In this document: positions 55,057 through 64,000 of the stretch, one piece after another
Layout: every line of letters begins with the position of its first letter
Numbering within the stretch: the stretch's first letter is position 1
From: Candidatus Enterovibrio altilux
GTDB lineage: Bacteria > Pseudomonadota > Gammaproteobacteria > Enterobacterales > Vibrionaceae
Length of the DNA stretch: 64,000 nucleotides
Assembly (NCBI RefSeq): GCF_002381345.1
Contig: NZ_CP020660.1
Span: forward strand, 744,001-808,000
Direction: 5' to 3'
Program-made: the position numbers and the translations under genes
Notes under the pieces: generated by a model
Database searches by the model: none
Seen by the model: the letters and a program-made list of their open reading frames with translations, nothing else
What the model was told of the DNA's origin: nothing

Positions 55057-55133
55057 GGAGCGGTAGTTCAGCTGGTTAGAATACTGGCCTGTCACGCCGG
55101 GGGTCGCGGGTTCGAGTCCCGTCCGCTCCGCCA
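55057..55133 (+). tRNA. tRNA-Asp (anticodon GTC)
   Basis: It is 77 bases long with acceptor GGAGCGG/CCGCTCC, anticodon GTC in CTGTCAC, T arm GCGGGTTCGAGTCCCGT and encoded CCA. It follows 5S as in Vibrio rRNA operons. From 55134 to 55600 there is no gene I recognise; a short TAGGC/GCCTA hairpin at about 55159-55178 may be the operon terminator. Confidence 0.95.
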
Positions 55134-55599
55134 TTTATAAAAAGTTCAACTAATATTATAGGCTTTTTTATGCCTATCGAGTATAGCATTCAATGCTGTA
55201 ACTCAGATCAAGCTTTTAAAGCATTCGTTTCGACAAAATATAGACCTATGGAACGGCTTCACAACGTTGTAAAAAGATGCTGGTGTTTGGCTATTTTGAT
55301 TTAAACAAATCCACGGTTGAGTCTAACCAATAAGTCCACTATATAATAAATACAACTATTATGCCGATAATATTCAATTAAAATATGTTTTTGGTTAATT
55401 AAATACAGGCTTAATAAATTTTCCCTGGAGAGTTGGTAGAAAGGAAGTTCCATCATTTTTCAAGTCTTACGCATGGATCATATATTCAAGGGATTACATT
55501 TAGTGTAGTATACTCATTTGTATGAAGTGATTGTGATGGGTAATGTTATTAAAATTTTTAACTTAAATATACTGACCAAGCTCTTCTACAAAATGTAAT

Positions 55600-56327
55600 T
55601 TTTTCTAGGCTTACTTGAGCCGTATCATTTACGATAAATAATTGCTTAATTTAGCGGGTACTTTCACTCCCAAGAAGCTGTTTTTTTTAGCGGAATGAAT
55701 GAAACTGTTCGTTTACTTCGCGCAGTTTTTTTACACTATCTGGTTTCGCAAACATTATTGCTTAATATTTCCTTGATTCTTCGGTTGGACTATTTGAGCA
55801 AATGAGGTAAGACTTCACCATCAGTCACATGTGGTGCACTTATCTCAAGAGGAATGTTTTTACCGTATTTATAAATACCATTAAATGTGACTCGTACTAA
55901 ACTTTATTGCTGGATTTTTTACTTATTATTCTATCTTCACCATAGACTTTTAGCCCCATAGAGTCAATGGCTAAACACGATGTGGTGTCTTTAATTTTCA
56001 TCTTGAACGCGGCGTTAACTGTTATTAGCTCGCTTGCTAATGCATGAATAGGAAGGGCATGATAACGGCAATTATAAACTAGTTTAAAATAAAATTAATG
56101 AAATCTTTCAATGGCATTCAAAATAACTTTTAGATCATGAAAGGCATCGTAATAGCAAGTCGCTAAACAAATAAGATCTCCCACAATTACCTAACTGAGC
56201 CTGATTATACTGCTTCCAGTTATGATTACTTTATAGTGAAACTTATCCATAAATCAAAATATTTAAATGAGTCTAACTGTTTAGAACGTAGATTGATAAG
56301 CTAATTCCCTGGTTCAGGCACAAAGCC
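55600..56327 (-). mobile_element. IS5-family element lacking its right end, minus orientation
   Basis: The minus transposase is legible from about 55605 (CTTACTTGAGCCGTATCATT) to the left end at 56327 (TTCAGGCACAAAGCC). The right end is missing and there are internal deletions. Confidence 0.75.
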
Positions 56328-56480
56328 ATTGCTAATTAACAAATTCCTAGGAGTGACATTGAACCTCTATAAGGGAGCACAATACTCAGATTAGTGAAAT
56401 CTATCAAATGATAAAACTATAAAATACGCTAATAGCGTTACACATACCTACAATAAAAACAATTGTCTAATAGTAAATAA
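56328..56480 (+). mobile_element. IS5-family right-end arm joined to the previous copy
   Basis: It begins ATTGCTAATTAACAAATTCC and follows the last transposase codons (CAATACTCAGATTAGTGAAATC to AACAATTGTCTAATAG). It is arranged like the compound elements, but with the junction moved about 30 bases inward by deletion. Confidence 0.65.
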
Positions 56481-56639
56481 TGCTATATACTTACAGCTAT
56501 TTGATCAAATTATTCAAAAATAGCCAAAAATTATTACCTCCTATTTCTAGTACCGCCTTATTTCTCATTAATAAGACAAAAATAATATGTCCATTTGAAA
56601 GATGCTCAAAAAAATTATAAAGACCAAGGACCATCCTCA

Positions 56640-57000
56640 TACCAAAAAAAACGATGACAAAATAGAGTGTATACCAGCAACATTTTTGCTTCGTTATCCA
56701 GTTCGTTCTTTATGCGCTCGCAATAAAATTGCTATGTTATCCACAATAGTCTCTGATTCAATTCGTCTTTTTTAAAGAGGTTTACCTGTTTCTTCTGTTA
56801 TTATTTTCGCGATATATTCACTGTTTTCTTTGCTTGTTCACGTAAATACTTCAATCAATGCCTGATATTCAAAAAACAGTACTTTTCAACTCAGAAAGAC
56901 ATGATGCACGGACTAAACAGTTGTTTCAACTTGCTATGTTGTGACTATATTTTCGTCACCGATAATAACCTGATTATTAATCCATTATGTCATTAGTTAC
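56640..57000 (-). pseudogene. astD: astD (succinylglutamate semialdehyde dehydrogenase) remnant
   Basis: Downstream of astA the minus strand reads NSEYIAKIITEETGKPL, a stop, then RRIESETIVDNIAILLRAHKERTG. This matches the AstD block ExIAxxIxxETGKPLWExRTEV...AYHERTG. More stops sit at expected Trp and Ala codons. Only the first 120 or so codons are traceable; the catalytic Cys half is gone. AstD is step 4 of the arginine succinyltransferase pathway, so the pathway cannot run to completion from this locus. Confidence 0.8.
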
Positions 57001-57029
57001 TCCCACCACCGCCACGAATTATGTTTATT

Positions 57030-58046
57030 TCAGACCGCAACCAGTCGCACAATGTCACCCTCACTGACAAGCAATGCATTGGCTACTTCTTGTTTAATCA
57101 GAACTTCATTTCGCTTTTGATCAACACCAGGTTGAGTCTCTATCGCACGGAATAATTGAAAATCATTATTGCAAATAAGGTAGTCTTGTGCGCTGTTGTG
57201 TTCGGCAATTTTGACTCTTGCCGTAAAAGAACGACGAATAGAATCGATATTTTGACGCATACACTCTACGGTTGGACCGGCATCAAAAATATCAATATAT
57301 CCACGGCATGCAAAGCCTTCTTTTTGTAGTAATCGCAAGGCAGGACGTGTTTTTTCATGTACCTGGCCAATCACTTCTCGGGCTTCATCGCTCAATAAAT
57401 TGACATAAATAGGTAGCTTAGGCATCAAATCAGCAATAAAATCTTTTTGACCAATACCAGTAAGATAATCCGCCAATGTAAATTCTATAGAAAAAAAGTT
57501 TGCTTGCAACCACGCCCAAAAAGGGGAATGACCTTCGTTATCTGAGACACCACGCATTTCAGCGAAAATAATGTCAGAGAACTTGTCGGGAAACTGAGCA
57601 AACATTAAAAAGCGACATTTTGATAATAAACGCCCATGCAAACCACCTCTAAACCTCGGACGTAAAAACAAGGTACAAATTTTCGTTGCTCCTATGTAGT
57701 TATTCACGAAAGTTAGTACTTCAACAATGTTATGAACATTCAGACGATGAGAATAATGCATGACTTTACTAATATGATAGCTATAAAAAAAATTTTCTAA
57801 CCCAATAGCGGCTTCAATGCCGGTCGTTCCTGCAATTTCACCAGTTATAGTATCTTCAGCCACCATCAAGTAGCTTTCTGTTCCCGGCGATATCGCATTT
57901 CGAGCAAAGCTATCAATCGAATGATTGATGCGGTCACGGAGCAATTCATAGTTAACAGGTAACGAAGTGAAGCCAGTCCCAGATTCCTCAGCACACAACA
58001 TCAATACATCAAAGTCAGAGTCCTTTATTGGGCGTACTACTAGCAT
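57030..58046 (-). CDS. astA: Arginine N-succinyltransferase
   Basis: AstA transfers succinyl from succinyl-CoA to arginine, the first step of arginine catabolism by the AST pathway. The 338 residues match. It opens MLVVRPIKDSDFDVLMLCAEESGTGFTSLP and has LFLRPRFRGGLHGRLLSKCRFLFA-like sequence near 125-150, with MRGVSDNEGHSPFW following. It ends IKQEVANALLVSEGDIVRLV. AGGAGGG precedes the ATG. argD lies upstream beyond an IS copy and dead astD lies downstream. The frame is open, but the enzyme may have lost its purpose. Confidence 0.96.
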   Translation of the reverse strand: MLVVRPIKDSDFDVLMLCAEESGTGFTSLPVNYELLRDRINHSIDSFARNAISPGTESYLMVAEDTITGEIAGTTGIEAAIGLENFFYSYHISKVMHYSHRLNVHNIVEVLTFVNNYIGATKICTLFLRPRFRGGLHGRLLSKCRFLMFAQFPDKFSDIIFAEMRGVSDNEGHSPFWAWLQANFFSIEFTLADYLTGIGQKDFIADLMPKLPIYVNLLSDEAREVIGQVHEKTRPALRLLQKEGFACRGYIDIFDAGPTVECMRQNIDSIRRSFTARVKIAEHNSAQDYLICNNDFQLFRAIETQPGVDQKRNEVLIKQEVANALLVSEGDIVRLVAV

Positions 58047-58094
58047 CCTATTCCCTCCTGATGCAGTAAACTTTCGTAGCGTTTAATGCAACGC

Positions 58095-59060
58095 AGTTTT
58101 GTTTCCTCATTCACGTTTAAATCACAAATTTTAAAATAAATAACAATTAAACAACCGCTTTTGTTTTATGCATACCTAGCCCTGTCATCAGCTTATTTAA
58201 TGTCTTTATTATGCCGCAAGTTTCGCTCATCTGAGCAGCATAATTTTTTAAGCTCAATGTTCCTCTCAATAATTTTTAACTCAAAACATTGCCGTCTCTA
58301 ATAGGGAACGTTTATGGCAACCATATCTCATTTTGCAAAAATTATTCCTTTTCTGCCGTGGATGAGTAGAACCACTCGTTTAATGCAAACGGTGTCATAA
58401 GTACCATTGGCTGATATTTCATTAAATTTTCGGCGGGTATATTCGAGTTAAACTAGGTAGCACTTCACCGTCAGTCACATTTGATACGCTTAACTTAGCA
58501 GCAATGATTTAATACGTATTTATATCTATCGTTAAATATAACTTGCGTGATACTTACCGTTTTCCATCAGTATCATGCTTTTTTACTTTTCACGCTCCTT
58601 AGCTGTAGATTTTCAGACCGTAGAATCAATGACTCAGTGTTGGATACTTCCTTTATTCTTTGTCTTGAGCGTAACGTTAACCATGTTGGCTCGCTTGCCA
58701 ATGCATGAATAATGAGAACATAACGATCGCAGTTAAGTAAATTTGCAAACAGAATTAATAAACTCTTACAAATTTTTTCAATGACACTGAAAATACACGT
58801 TCAACTATAAAAATCATCGTAATGACCATCACTAAATAAATGAAATCTCCTACGATTATTTCCTTTAATTTAAGTCCATAGTTGAATAGAAACTACATTC
58901 ATCCAGAATGTTAATAAACTACTATTAATTAAAGCTTGATTATACTGCTTTCAGTTAATTATTTTGTCACGAAGCTTCTTCCTTGACCTAAATATTTAAG
59001 TGAATTTAACTGTTTAGAGCGTAGATTGATAAGTTAATTCTCTAATTTAGGAACAAAGCC
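58095..59060 (-). mobile_element. IS5-family element, near full-length minus copy
   Basis: The right end is near 58095 (CAGTTTTGTTTCCTCATTC) and the left end at 59060 (TAATTTAGGAACAAAGCC). It separates argD from astA. It is a simple copy without the extra inverted arm, and its transposase is broken. Confidence 0.85.
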
Positions 59061-59084
59061 ATGCGTCGTCACAATCGGGACAGC

Positions 59085-60302
59085 TTACACGGAAACCAGC
59101 TTTGCAAGTATATGATCGAGACGCGCTAAGCCTTCCTCAACCTCTTCTCTGGTGATCACTAAAGAAGGTGTAAAACGAACAACATCTATCCCTGCCACTA
59201 GCACTAACAAACCTTCGTCACCTGCAGCACTCACAACGTCCCGCGCACGGCCTTTCCATGCATCATTTAATACAGCACCAATTAATAAGCCTTGACCTCG
59301 AATTTCACTAAACATATTGTATTTTACATTGAGCGTTTCAAGCCCTTCACGGAACCAATTTTCACGCTCTTTCACACCCATGAGAACTTCAGGTTTACTC
59401 ACTTCATCAACAACAGCTTCGGCTACCGCACATGCCAACGGGTTGCCACCGTAGGTTGATCCATGAGTACCAACCTTCATGTGTGCTGCTAGTGCTCCTC
59501 TTGTCAACATTGCGCCAATCGGAAAGCCACCTCCAAGAGATTTTGCAGTACTCAGAATATCAGGTACAATACCAGTTTGTTCGTAAGCATAAAAAGTACC
59601 AGTACGACCATTACCAGTTTGCACTTCATCAAAAATTAACAGTGCATTATTCTTATTACATAACTCACGTGCACCTTGTAAAAACACAGGATTTGATGGG
59701 ATAATACCGCCTTCACTTTGTAAGATTTCCATTATGATAGTGCAAGTCTTATCAGACATCACTGTTGCAAGCGCATCTAGATCATTGTATGGCACATGGA
59801 TAACGTTACCTGGCTTAGGGCCAAATCCATCAGAATATGCCTCTTGACCACCTACAGTAACAGTAAAAAATGTACGACCATGAAACCCTTGAGTAAAAGC
59901 AATAATTTCATTTTTTTCAGGACCATAAACATCCACAGCCCAACGGCGAGCAAGCTTCAACGCGGCTTCATTCGCTTCGGCGCCAGAATTAGTAAAAAAT
60001 ACACGTTCAGCAAAGCTAACTTCTGTCAATTTTTTGGCCAAACGCAGCGCCGGTGCATTCGTCATTACATTGCTTAAATGCCATAATTTTTTTGATTGTT
60101 CTTTCAATGCCTTAACCATCACCGGATGACAATGTCCCAAGCAACTCACAGCAATACCACCAGCAAAATCAATATATTCATTTCCTTCTTGATCCCAGAT
60201 ACGTGATCCTTTTCCTTTGTCTGGAATCATAGTCATGGGTGCATAACATGGCACCATCACTTCATCGAACAGTTTACGATTTACTTTATACTCGGTTATC
60301 AT
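59085..60302 (-). CDS. argD: Acetylornithine/succinylornithine aminotransferase
   Basis: This PLP-dependent aminotransferase acts in arginine synthesis (acetylornithine) and, as AstC, in arginine breakdown (succinylornithine). The 405 residues match. It has [34 protein letters not shown]-type sequence near 85-120, [36 protein letters not shown], and the PLP lysine in [15 protein letters not shown] (about 255). AGAAGG lies nine bases before the ATG. With astD dead, the biosynthetic role is the more likely reason for its survival. The frame is intact. Confidence 0.96.
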   Translation of the reverse strand: MITEYKVNRKLFDEVMVPCYAPMTMIPDKGKGSRIWDQEGNEYIDFAGGIAVSCLGHCHPVMVKALKEQSKKLWHLSNVMTNAPALRLAKKLTEVSFAERVFFTNSGAEANEAALKLARRWAVDVYGPEKNEIIAFTQGFHGRTFFTVTVGGQEAYSDGFGPKPGNVIHVPYNDLDALATVMSDKTCTIIMEILQSEGGIIPSNPVFLQGARELCNKNNALLIFDEVQTGNGRTGTFYAYEQTGIVPDILSTAKSLGGGFPIGAMLTRGALAAHMKVGTHGSTYGGNPLACAVAEAVVDEVSKPEVLMGVKERENWFREGLETLNVKYNMFSEIRGQGLLIGAVLNDAWKGRARDVVSAAGDEGLLVLVAGIDVVRFTPSLVITREEVEEGLARLDHILAKLVSV

Positions 60303-60505
60303 TGCTCATAGCCTTCTGTTAATTTTGTTATAAACATAGTATTTATATTTCGGTAACCACATCATTAGCAGATAATTTTAATGTCATTAGTGATCAAGAT
60401 GGTTATGTGTTCATTAAATTGAACCCAGCGTAATATATCCATTTTTTGGAGTGATTATTGTTGCTAACCTTAATGTTGAATACCGTTTTTTCAGCAAACA
60501 AGAGC

Positions 60506-60723
60506 ATTGGTTCCTAATTCGAGTTTAAATAGCAAATTTCAACATTATTTACTATTAGACAATCTCTTTCATGTTAAAAATACCTAGTCCTATCAATTTA
60601 TTTAACGCTTTTATAATACCGCAGGTTTCACTAATCTTAGTTGCATGTCTAAAATAAAGGCGATTGTTTAATCGCTAATCATGTTGAAATTTATTACCTG
60701 AACTTGAATGAGAAAACAAAGCC
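60506..60723. mobile_element. MITE-like palindrome of two IS5 right ends
   Basis: A minus right end (TTGGTTCCTAATTCGAG at 60506) meets a plus right end (GAATGAGAAAACAAAGCC to 60723) near 60640, with no transposase body. It is like 14822-15048 but with a different internal join. Confidence 0.65.
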
Positions 60724-61102
60724 ATTTTGGTTCGCTTGCTAATTCATGAATAGTAAGGGCATGACAATGGCAGCTAAGTTAGTTTACAAGCAGCGTTAAT
60801 GAATCCTTGCAGATCTCCCAATGGCATTAAAAATACTCGTTTAACCATGAGAGCCATCGTAATGGCTAAGTCGTTAAATAAACGAGATCTTACATAACTA
60901 CCTGCTTAATCTCATTCCATAGCTGAATAACTTCTTCATCAATCCAAAATGTTAGTGAATCACTATTAATTGCAACTTAATTATATTGCTTTCAGTTAGT
61001 TGTTTTATAGGACAGCTTATTCACAGACTTAGATATTTAAGTGAACCTAGCTATTTAGAACATCAATTAATAATTTAGTTCCCGAATTGATGAGATAAAA
61101 CC
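60724..61102 (-). mobile_element. IS5-family 5' half, minus orientation
   Basis: It runs from inside the transposase (TTGGTTCGCTTGCTAATTCATG) to a left end near 61102 (TTGATGAGATAAAACC). It abuts the palindromic element. Confidence 0.7.
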
Positions 61103-61184
61103 AGTCTATTCAATATTGTGTGAACCAAAATTTTATTGAACGGCTTGTTACCTGGCAGTAAAATATAATTAAAAGTGGTCAGAT

Positions 61185-61220
61185 AAAAAAAGCTGGCTGG
61201 TCATTAAGAGGCCAGCCAGC
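61185..61220 (-). terminator. Rho-independent terminator of ompR
   Basis: On the minus strand, GCTGGCTGG (61220-61212) pairs perfectly with CCAGCCAGC (61200-61192) and is followed by seven T residues. It lies 48 bases past the ompR stop, so ompR ends here. Confidence 0.85.
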
Positions 61221-61267
61221 ACCCACGAAAGTACGTATGCAATTGCTCCATGAAAAAAAAGCATGAA

Positions 61268-61984
61268 TTATGTCTCCTCATCAGGTACAAATACATAACC
61301 CACACCCCATACAGTTTGAATATAACGTGGCTTACTTGGATTTTTTTCAATCATTCGTCTAAGGCGTGAAATTTGCACATCAATAGAACGCTCCATAGCT
61401 GAATATTCACGCCCACGCGCCATATCCATTAACTTATCACGAGACATAGGTTCACGTGCGTTAGTCACCAACGCTTTTAGTACCGAAAATTCACCTGACG
61501 TCAACGATAGTGGCTCATCACTGTGAAACATTTCGCGGGTACCTAAATTCAGTTTAAATTGACCAAACACGACTACTATCTGTTCGCTAGACGGTGCGCC
61601 AGGTGTCTCAATGGTTTGACGGCGCAGTACCGCACGAATACGTGCCAATAATTCGCGCGGGTTAAATGGTTTTGGCAAATAATCATCAGCACCAACTTCT
61701 AACCCAACAATACGATCGATTTCATCATCCTTAGCTGTCAGCATCAGGATAGGTAATTTGTTGTTTGCTTGACGTAAACGACGGCAAATTGACAGGCCAT
61801 CTTCACCAGGCAACATTAAATCTAGCACCATCAAATGAAAATTTTCTCGAGATAATATCCGATCCATTTGTTCTGCATTAGCTACACTACGAATCTGAAA
61901 ACCTTGCTCAGATAAATAACGTTCGAGCAATGCACGTAAACGCATATCATCATCAATAATCAGGATCTTGTAATTATCTTGCAT
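61268..61984 (-). CDS. ompR: Response regulator OmpR
   Basis: OmpR controls porin and envelope genes after phosphorylation by EnvZ. The 238 residues match. The receiver domain has acidic residues IIDDD (8-12), the phosphorylation Asp in MVLDLMLPGEDG (about 55), the TAKD switch and the conserved Lys in YLPKPFNP. The winged-helix domain begins near 140 and ends QTVWGVGYVFVPDEE. The gene is intact. envZ, which normally overlaps or follows at once, is absent: a perfect terminator comes after 48 bases and then IS debris. On the other side, greB and tex are dead. Confidence 0.97.
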   Translation of the reverse strand: MQDNYKILIIDDDMRLRALLERYLSEQGFQIRSVANAEQMDRILSRENFHLMVLDLMLPGEDGLSICRRLRQANNKLPILMLTAKDDEIDRIVGLEVGADDYLPKPFNPRELLARIRAVLRRQTIETPGAPSSEQIVVVFGQFKLNLGTREMFHSDEPLSLTSGEFSVLKALVTNAREPMSRDKLMDMARGREYSAMERSIDVQISRLRRMIEKNPSKPRYIQTVWGVGYVFVPDEET

Positions 61985-62369
61985 GACGTACCTTTCTTAT
62001 TTGATGGTAGTGTTATATCCAATATCACGGACTAGCCCTTCCATATAACAAGCAAAGAGTAACGAGCCCATAATGTCTGAAATGTATCAATAATTGTATC
62101 TTCTGACAAATCTATGAAACATCAGTGCTCGACATGGTAGAGAGAAAAAATTATTACTAATTGTTAGAAATATAAACTCTTACACTCTCTCAATGTCAGT
62201 TCATGCAGTTTTTTACGTGACTGTAAATGATTTAATTTGGTGCTATTTTTTTGTAATTCGGTACTAGTCAACATAAACGCCTTAACCTCTCAATTCAACG
62301 ATGTTTGGGTGTATAAAAGGCATCTTACCAATATGGCAAATAAGACAGTGAATAATGTTATAGACAAAA

Positions 62370-62832
62370 TCCATTTCATCATTAAAAAATGTTATAAAAG
62401 CTAAAATAAAAATGCTATTTTTTTAAAGAAGGTGATGCCACAAGATCACCAAAATTATATCTTAAACAACTAATATTGGTGATCGCTCAGAAAACGCAAA
62501 CTATGCTTATAATAAGCATATTCTCCGTGAAATAGACCGTTTAATTCACTACTTATGTAAGCATATCGAAGACTAACAGTTGTCGATTACCACCCCCAGC
62601 GAAATGATGAAATTTTCTTCAAAACCTAAGTAAGCATTACAAACGATGAAGACAAGACATACAAATTCCACATTGTTGACCTAAATAAAACATATAGTCA
62701 CAAAGACTACACATCAATTGACAGCCCAATATGTCTCACATATGAATACAAAAAAATTAATAATACAGCCATTGTGTCAACAATAAAAGGTCACCTGATT
62801 TGGCACATCCATACCATCCACTATCAATAAGA
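62370..62832 (+). pseudogene. greB: greB (transcription elongation factor) pseudogene
   Basis: GreB rescues backtracked RNA polymerase. The frame NIGDRSENANYAYNKHILREIDRLIHYLCKHIE matches GDRSENADYQYNKxxLREIDRRxRYLxKxLE at the tip of the coiled coil. After stops and shifts, DYHPQRNDEIFF, DEDKTYKFHIVDLNKTYSHK, YTSIDSPICLTYEYKK and IHTIHYQ follow the C-terminal domain to its natural end (around 62830). The N-terminal third is very worn. It is divergent from ompR, as in relatives. The interval 61985-62369 holds only the ompR leader and nothing else I recognise. Confidence 0.85.
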
Positions 62833-62879
62833 CGAATTTTCATCCTGCTGTCCGCAGGAGTGACTTTCAAAGGAACGTA

Positions 62880-64000
62880 ATGACTACTTTAATTTATTAA
62901 TAGGTTACTAGTGAACTAAATATATGCGGCACGAAAATGATTGCAGCGGTTGCTCTAATGAATGATGGCAAGACTATGCTGTTCATTTCTCACTACCATG
63001 ACGAGATGATACCCAATTACGTAATTTGAAATCACGACTTAGTTATATACGTGAGCTAAAAAATATTATTAGGTTATTCTTAAGTCAATTGAAGATCAAT
63101 GTGAATTGAACAATCTACTCAAAAAAACATTTTCAGTACCAATACAAAAAATTGGCTAAAAATTTTATTTTCCTTACAAGAAAAAGCGGTGCACCAAAGG
63201 GCTAAGAGCCATTGCAGCGGGTATAAATTTTTAAGCACAGTTGTTATAAATACCCTAAAAACAATTTTGACGTAGAAGCAATGACTTATATCGACGTCGC
63301 AAAACAATTCGTTAATAACAAGACTGTACTTAATGGTGTTCGTGCTATCTTGATAGAATAATTCGTCACAGATGCTTTCTTACTGCCTAAAATTCATTAT
63401 TATTTAATTCAGAACGCAGAACTTCAAGCCTGTATTATCCCAAGCCAAGAGCATAAGAGCATAAAATTTAAAGACTACTGCAAACATGATGCACGACTGG
63501 CTCACGTCCCATTATACCGTACATTAGCCATATTCCACGGTTGAAACAAAGATATTTTTCAACTAGCATTGAATGCAAGCCTTTAAAAAATAAAAGATTG
63601 ACTGCTTCATACTGTACAAACATTATCTATAATGGCTGCGACATTATGCTTGCTACTACTCCAGCAGATAATTAGCGTAAGCAAATAGTAAGTTTCGCAT
63701 GGCACATTAAAATCTTAATGCACATAGGCACTGAATTAATAGGTAACCCACGCAATGGATATATTTACCAAGCACCTAAAAGATTTATTAATAGCAGACC
63801 TGCTAGCTCTCGCTGCACGTTAGGTATTGACTCAAGTTTACATGCTGGCTATAAAGGAGCTATCGTTCATAACACATGTAAACTTTTAACTTTTAACTTT
63901 TAACTTTTAACTTTTAACTTTTAGATACTGCCACCATTTACCCACAACTACCGTCAAATACTATTACCAGATCCTCGTAAATCGTAATAGTATCGATGAA
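62880..64000 (+). pseudogene. tex: tex (S1-domain transcription accessory protein) pseudogene, runs off window end
   Basis: Pieces in changing frames follow Tex in order: MIAAVALMNDGKTM (start at about 62880), DTQLRNLKSRLSYIRELKN, FPYKKKRCTKGLRAIAAG, then NGVRAILIE, IQNAELQACIIPSQEHKS, KFKDYCKHDARLAHVPLYRT and LALNASL. Near the end comes APKRFINSRPASSRCTLGID, matching Tex APAGxRATLGLDPGxRTG, then NTCKLL. Stops and frameshifts are everywhere. A tandem 7-mer tract lies inside it at 63881. It follows greB as in Vibrio. Confidence 0.85.
63881..63922 (+). repeat. Heptanucleotide tandem repeat AACTTTT, six copies
   Basis: Six perfect copies of AACTTTT lie within the tex pseudogene, just after the NTCKLL codons. 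It appears to be a slippage expansion of a single AAACTTTT in the original gene. Confidence 0.95.

Noticed and set aside
63718-63903. 61-residue open frame with a dUTPase-like GIDxxxxAGYKG pattern
   Set aside because: The surrounding frames match Tex in order, and this piece aligns with the Tex segment APAGxRATLGLDPGxRTG, so it is a pseudogene fragment.

Overview
The window is AT-rich DNA from a gammaproteobacterium in an advanced state of genome decay. Protein similarity and gene order point to the Vibrionaceae: an epd-pgk-fbaA order, lptM-lysA-dapF-DUF484 beside cyaY, yjgA opposite pmbA, a glutaminase next to trmB, ompR opposite greB-tex, astA/astD beside argD, and an antiporter beside metH. 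Many single-copy household genes are intact. Between them lie more than twenty dead copies of one IS5-family element, a few dead IS630 copies, and remnants of ordinary genes. This pattern fits a host-restricted Vibrio relative after an insertion-sequence burst; the luminous anglerfish symbionts (Candidatus Enterovibrio) are one candidate, but the species cannot be fixed from this window.

Layout. 1-5 kb: start of a Na+/H+ antiporter, a metH stub with a MetJ-type operator, an IS copy, the tail of a dead epd, then intact pgk and fbaA. 5-17.5 kb: darP, pmbA, rsd, glsA, a broken trmB, a DUF484 remnant, dapF, a dead lysA, lptM and cyaY, separated by IS copies. 18.5-25 kb: rmuC, an IS630 remnant, the ubiE-ubiJ-ubiB operon, a shortened tatA and a broken tatB, with no tatC seen. 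27.5-39 kb: yggX, mltC, pabA, smg, a topA-zinc-finger remnant, tsaC and hemF. 39-46 kb: glmU, a four-tRNA cluster (Leu, Gln, Met, Leu) with a fifth decayed tRNA, a dead DeoR-type regulator and glmS. 46.5-51 kb: def-fmt-rsmB-trkA on the minus strand, compact and intact. 52.5-55.1 kb: an rRNA operon whose 16S gene is a pseudogene and whose 23S gene is reduced to a 3' relic, while tRNA-Glu, tRNA-Lys, 5S and tRNA-Asp remain. 56.6-64 kb: dead astD, intact astA, argD and ompR (no envZ), and dead greB and tex.

Function. What survives is central: glycolysis (pgk, fbaA), cell-wall precursors (glmS, glmU, dapF), ubiquinone (ubiE/J/B), folate and haem steps (pabA, hemF), translation (fmt, def, rsmB, tsaC, darP), potassium uptake (trkA) and Fe-S support (cyaY, yggX). 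What has died suggests dependence on a host or a stable niche: methionine synthase, lysine decarboxylase, arginine catabolism at astD, Tat export, transcription rescue (greB, tex), a tRNA methyltransferase and one rRNA operon.

The most unusual structure is a derivative of the IS5 element. At five loci the same breakpoint joins an inverted right-end segment of about 225 bp to a complete left end. This gives a compound element of about 1.27 kb with very long terminal inverted repeats, beside ordinary single copies and two MITE-like elements made only of right ends.
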